Shown here: piece after piece, positions 3,935-5,886 of the stretch
Position numbering within the stretch: the first letter of the stretch is position 1
How the letters are laid out: each line of letters begins with the position of its first letter
From: Thiomicrorhabdus sp.
Lineage (GTDB): Bacteria; Pseudomonadota; Gammaproteobacteria; Thiomicrospirales; Thiomicrospiraceae
Assembly (NCBI GenBank): GCA_021648185.1
Contig: JAKITH010000077.1
Span: 1-5,886 of the forward strand
Direction of reading: 5' to 3'
Length of the DNA stretch: 5,886 nucleotides
The notes under the pieces: generated by a model
What the model was told of the DNA's origin: nothing
Database searches by the model: none
What the model saw: the letters and a program-made list of their open reading frames with translations, nothing else
Made by a program: the position numbers and the translations under genes

Positions 3935-5886
3935 ATGACTGAAGCAACCCCCCCACAAAAAACCGAAGCAACAAAACAAATAACAAAACCCAAAAGTAAG
4001 CTTCGCTGGTTGCGTTGGTTTATGTGGCTTAATGTCGTTATTGGGCTTATTTTCCTTCCCGTTGCCGCAGTGATTTTCTATGCCTTAACCATCTATCCAA
4101 CCCTGCCAGACCCTGCCGAACTGAAAGACGTCAGCTATCAAGTTCCGCTTAGAATCGTCACGGAAGATAATAAATTAATCAGCGAAATTGGTATCAAAAG
4201 ACGAATTCCACTCGACTACCACCAAATTCCTGAGCGCATGACGCAAGCCATTATTTCCTCTGAAGACGAAAACTTTTTTGAACACGGTGGTGTGGATTAT
4301 AAAGGCTTGGCTCGTGCCGTTTTTGAGTTGGTCACCACAGGGCAAAAACAGTCAGGTGGTTCAACCATTACCATGCAAGTCGCTCGTAACTTTTATTTAA
4401 GCAAAGAAAAAACCTATTTACGTAAACTCAATGAGATTATTCTTTCTTATAAAATTGAAAATGAATTGAGTAAACAAGAGATTTTAGCGCTGTATTTAAA
4501 TAAGATTTTCTTGGGGCATCGCTCCTATGGGGTCGCCGCCGCTGCTTTAACGTACTATGGCCGCCCCCTCACTGAACTTACTTTAGATGAATACGCCATG
4601 ATCGCTGGCTTACCTAAAGCACCGTCCACTTTTAACCCCATCACCAACCCTAGCCGAGCTAAATTGCGCCGGAACTATGTGTTACGTCGTATGCACGACC
4701 TCAATTTTATTACTCAAGAGGAGATGCTTGCGGCACAAGCGATCGAGGTTCACGCCAAACGTAACAGCACCCTCATTGAGACTCAAGCCCATTACGTTGC
4801 CGAAATGGCGCGAGCCTTTGCGTTAAATAAATTTGGTGAAGATGCATTGCAAAATGGACTCACCATTGTCACCTCCATTAACAGTCGATTTCAAGCACAA
4901 GCCAATACCGCTATTCAGCAAGGCCTGCAAGAGTATGAAAGACGCCATGGCTATCGAGGCCCTATTCAAACACTGGAACAAAGTGCACTTGAACAGCCTG
5001 AAGAGTTGCTAAAAACATTGCAAAAAATATCGAATTTTGGCGATTTAATCGTTGGCGTGGTCACAGGATTTGAGCACAAAAATACGCAAGTCCTACTTGA
5101 GAGCGGAGAAGAGGCCTCCATTGACTTCAACACTATGACATGGGCGGCGCCTTATAAAAACGTGAATCGTGTTGGCAAAAAACCCACCAAACCTCAACAG
5201 GTATTGGCCATAGGGGATGTAATTTTCCTACAACACTTAGACGATCAATGGCAGTTAGCACAAGATCCACAAATCGAGTCGGCACTGATTTCCATCAACG
5301 CCAACGACGGTGCCATTCATGCACTGGTAGGCGGGTTTGATTACTTCCGCAGTAAATTTAATCGCGTCACTCAAGGTCAAAGACAAGTAGGCTCCAATAT
5401 TAAGCCATTTTTATACTCTGCTGCACTCGACAGTGGTATGACGGCTGCCACCACCATTAATGATGCTCCCGTGGTCTTTCACGACCGTAACTTAGAAGAC
5501 ATGTGGCGTCCAGAAAACTATTCAGGTCGTTTTTATGGCCCCACCCGCTTACGCATGGCGTTAGCCTTTTCTAGAAACTTAGTCTCTATCCGTCTTTTAA
5601 GGCAAGTCGGTATTGCCAATTTAGCAAATTATCTCAACCGATTTGGCTTTCCCATGGAAGAGATAGACAAACACCGCAACCTCTCTTTAGCCCTTGGCAG
5701 TGTGCAGTTTACCCCTTTGCAGTTAGTCACCGCCTATGCTTCTTTTGCGAATACGGGATATAAAATCGAGCCTTACCTGATTAAAGAGGTACGAGACTAC
5801 AATGGTGATATTATCTACCAAGCAACCCCTAAAATGGCCTGCCAACATAACCAGTGTATTGAAAACGATGAGCGTAATGCACCGCG
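3935..5886 (+). CDS. mrcA: Penicillin-binding protein 1A, bifunctional peptidoglycan synthase (C-terminus cut by window edge)
   Basis: Class A PBP that polymerises lipid II into glycan strands and cross-links the peptides in the periplasm. 650 codons are present. In order: a short cytoplasmic Pro/Lys-rich tail; a membrane anchor at about 32-54; a GT51 glycosyltransferase domain with SSEDENFFEH (catalytic Glu110) and GGSTITMQVARNF (141-153); an OB-like domain beginning near GYRGP (339-343), typical of PBP1a; then the transpeptidase with active-site Ser487 in GSNIK (Lys490) and SRN (546-548). The KTG motif lies beyond the window, so roughly the last 100-200 residues are missing. The RQVGSNIKPF context matches E. 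coli PBP1a. The ATG at 3935 is preceded by an in-frame stop at 3914-3916, so it is the earliest ATG. Its Shine-Dalgarno is poor (GAGAG, 14 bases away). Cys636 and Cys641 lie near the cut end. ponA is a synonym. Confidence 0.97.
   Translation, partial: MTEATPPQKTEATKQITKPKSKLRWLRWFMWLNVVIGLIFLPVAAVIFYALTIYPTLPDPAELKDVSYQVPLRIVTEDNKLISEIGIKRRIPLDYHQIPERMTQAIISSEDENFFEHGGVDYKGLARAVFELVTTGQKQSGGSTITMQVARNFYLSKEKTYLRKLNEIILSYKIENELSKQEILALYLNKIFLGHRSYGVAAAALTYYGRPLTELTLDEYAMIAGLPKAPSTFNPITNPSRAKLRRNYVLRRMHDLNFITQEEMLAAQAIEVHAKRNSTLIETQAHYVAEMARAFALNKFGEDALQNGLTIVTSINSRFQAQANTAIQQGLQEYERRHGYRGPIQTLEQSALEQPEELLKTLQKISNFGDLIVGVVTGFEHKNTQVLLESGEEASIDFNTMTWAAPYKNVNRVGKKPTKPQQVLAIGDVIFLQHLDDQWQLAQDPQIESALISINANDGAIHALVGGFDYFRSKFNRVTQGQRQVGSNIKPFLYSAALDSGMTAATTINDAPVVFHDRNLEDMWRPENYSGRFYGPTRLRMALAFSRNLVSIRLLRQVGIANLANYLNRFGFPMEEIDKHRNLSLALGSVQFTPLQLVTAYASFANTGYKIEPYLIKEVRDYNGDIIYQATPKMACQHNQCIENDERNAP

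Noticed and set aside
5840..5857. Cys636 and Cys641 of PBP1a as a metal- or redox-binding addition
   Set aside because: E. coli PBP1a also has a nearby Cys pair (ACPEC) in the same loop region, so this looks like ordinary family variation.

Overview
The window looks like a chromosomal stretch from a gammaproteobacterium. This rests on the close match of its RdgB to the Escherichia coli type, on a PBP1a with the E. coli-style active-site context (RQVGSNIKPF), and on the rdgB and hemW pair, which are immediate neighbours in many gammaproteobacteria. Base composition is moderately AT-rich. The genus cannot be fixed from the sequence alone. No tRNA, rRNA, CRISPR array, transposase or integrase is visible.

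Layout. Positions 1-322 (minus) hold the start of hemW, cut by the window edge. Positions 434-2609 (minus) hold three tightly coupled genes, read from right to left: a TIGR04255-family protein of 259 aa, a 191-aa protein with a Ser/Gly-rich N-terminus and a helix-turn-helix-like centre, and a 276-aa uncharacterised protein with a TQSCDIA motif. Each junction is a TAATG stop/start overlap. A promoter candidate carrying 12-bp tandem repeats lies in front of the module, and a hairpin plus T-run lies behind it. Positions 2737-3354 (minus) hold rdgB. On the plus strand, 3532-3741 encodes a 69-aa two-helix membrane protein of unknown function, behind an FNR/ANR-type site and a good sigma70-like promoter and followed by a strong terminator. 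From 3935 to the edge runs mrcA/ponA (PBP1a), cut off before its KTG motif.

How it fits together. RdgB (nucleotide-pool cleaning), HemW (heme trafficking) and PBP1a (peptidoglycan synthesis) are core housekeeping genes. The three-gene module sits between rdgB and hemW, which are usually adjacent. It is AT-richer in sampled lines, and an imperfect 15-bp direct repeat (13/15) brackets it at the stop codons of rdgB and of the last module gene. This points to an acquired accessory cassette, and it is the best candidate here for an undescribed system. Its function cannot be read from the sequence. Defence or toxin-antitoxin-like roles are only hypotheses.
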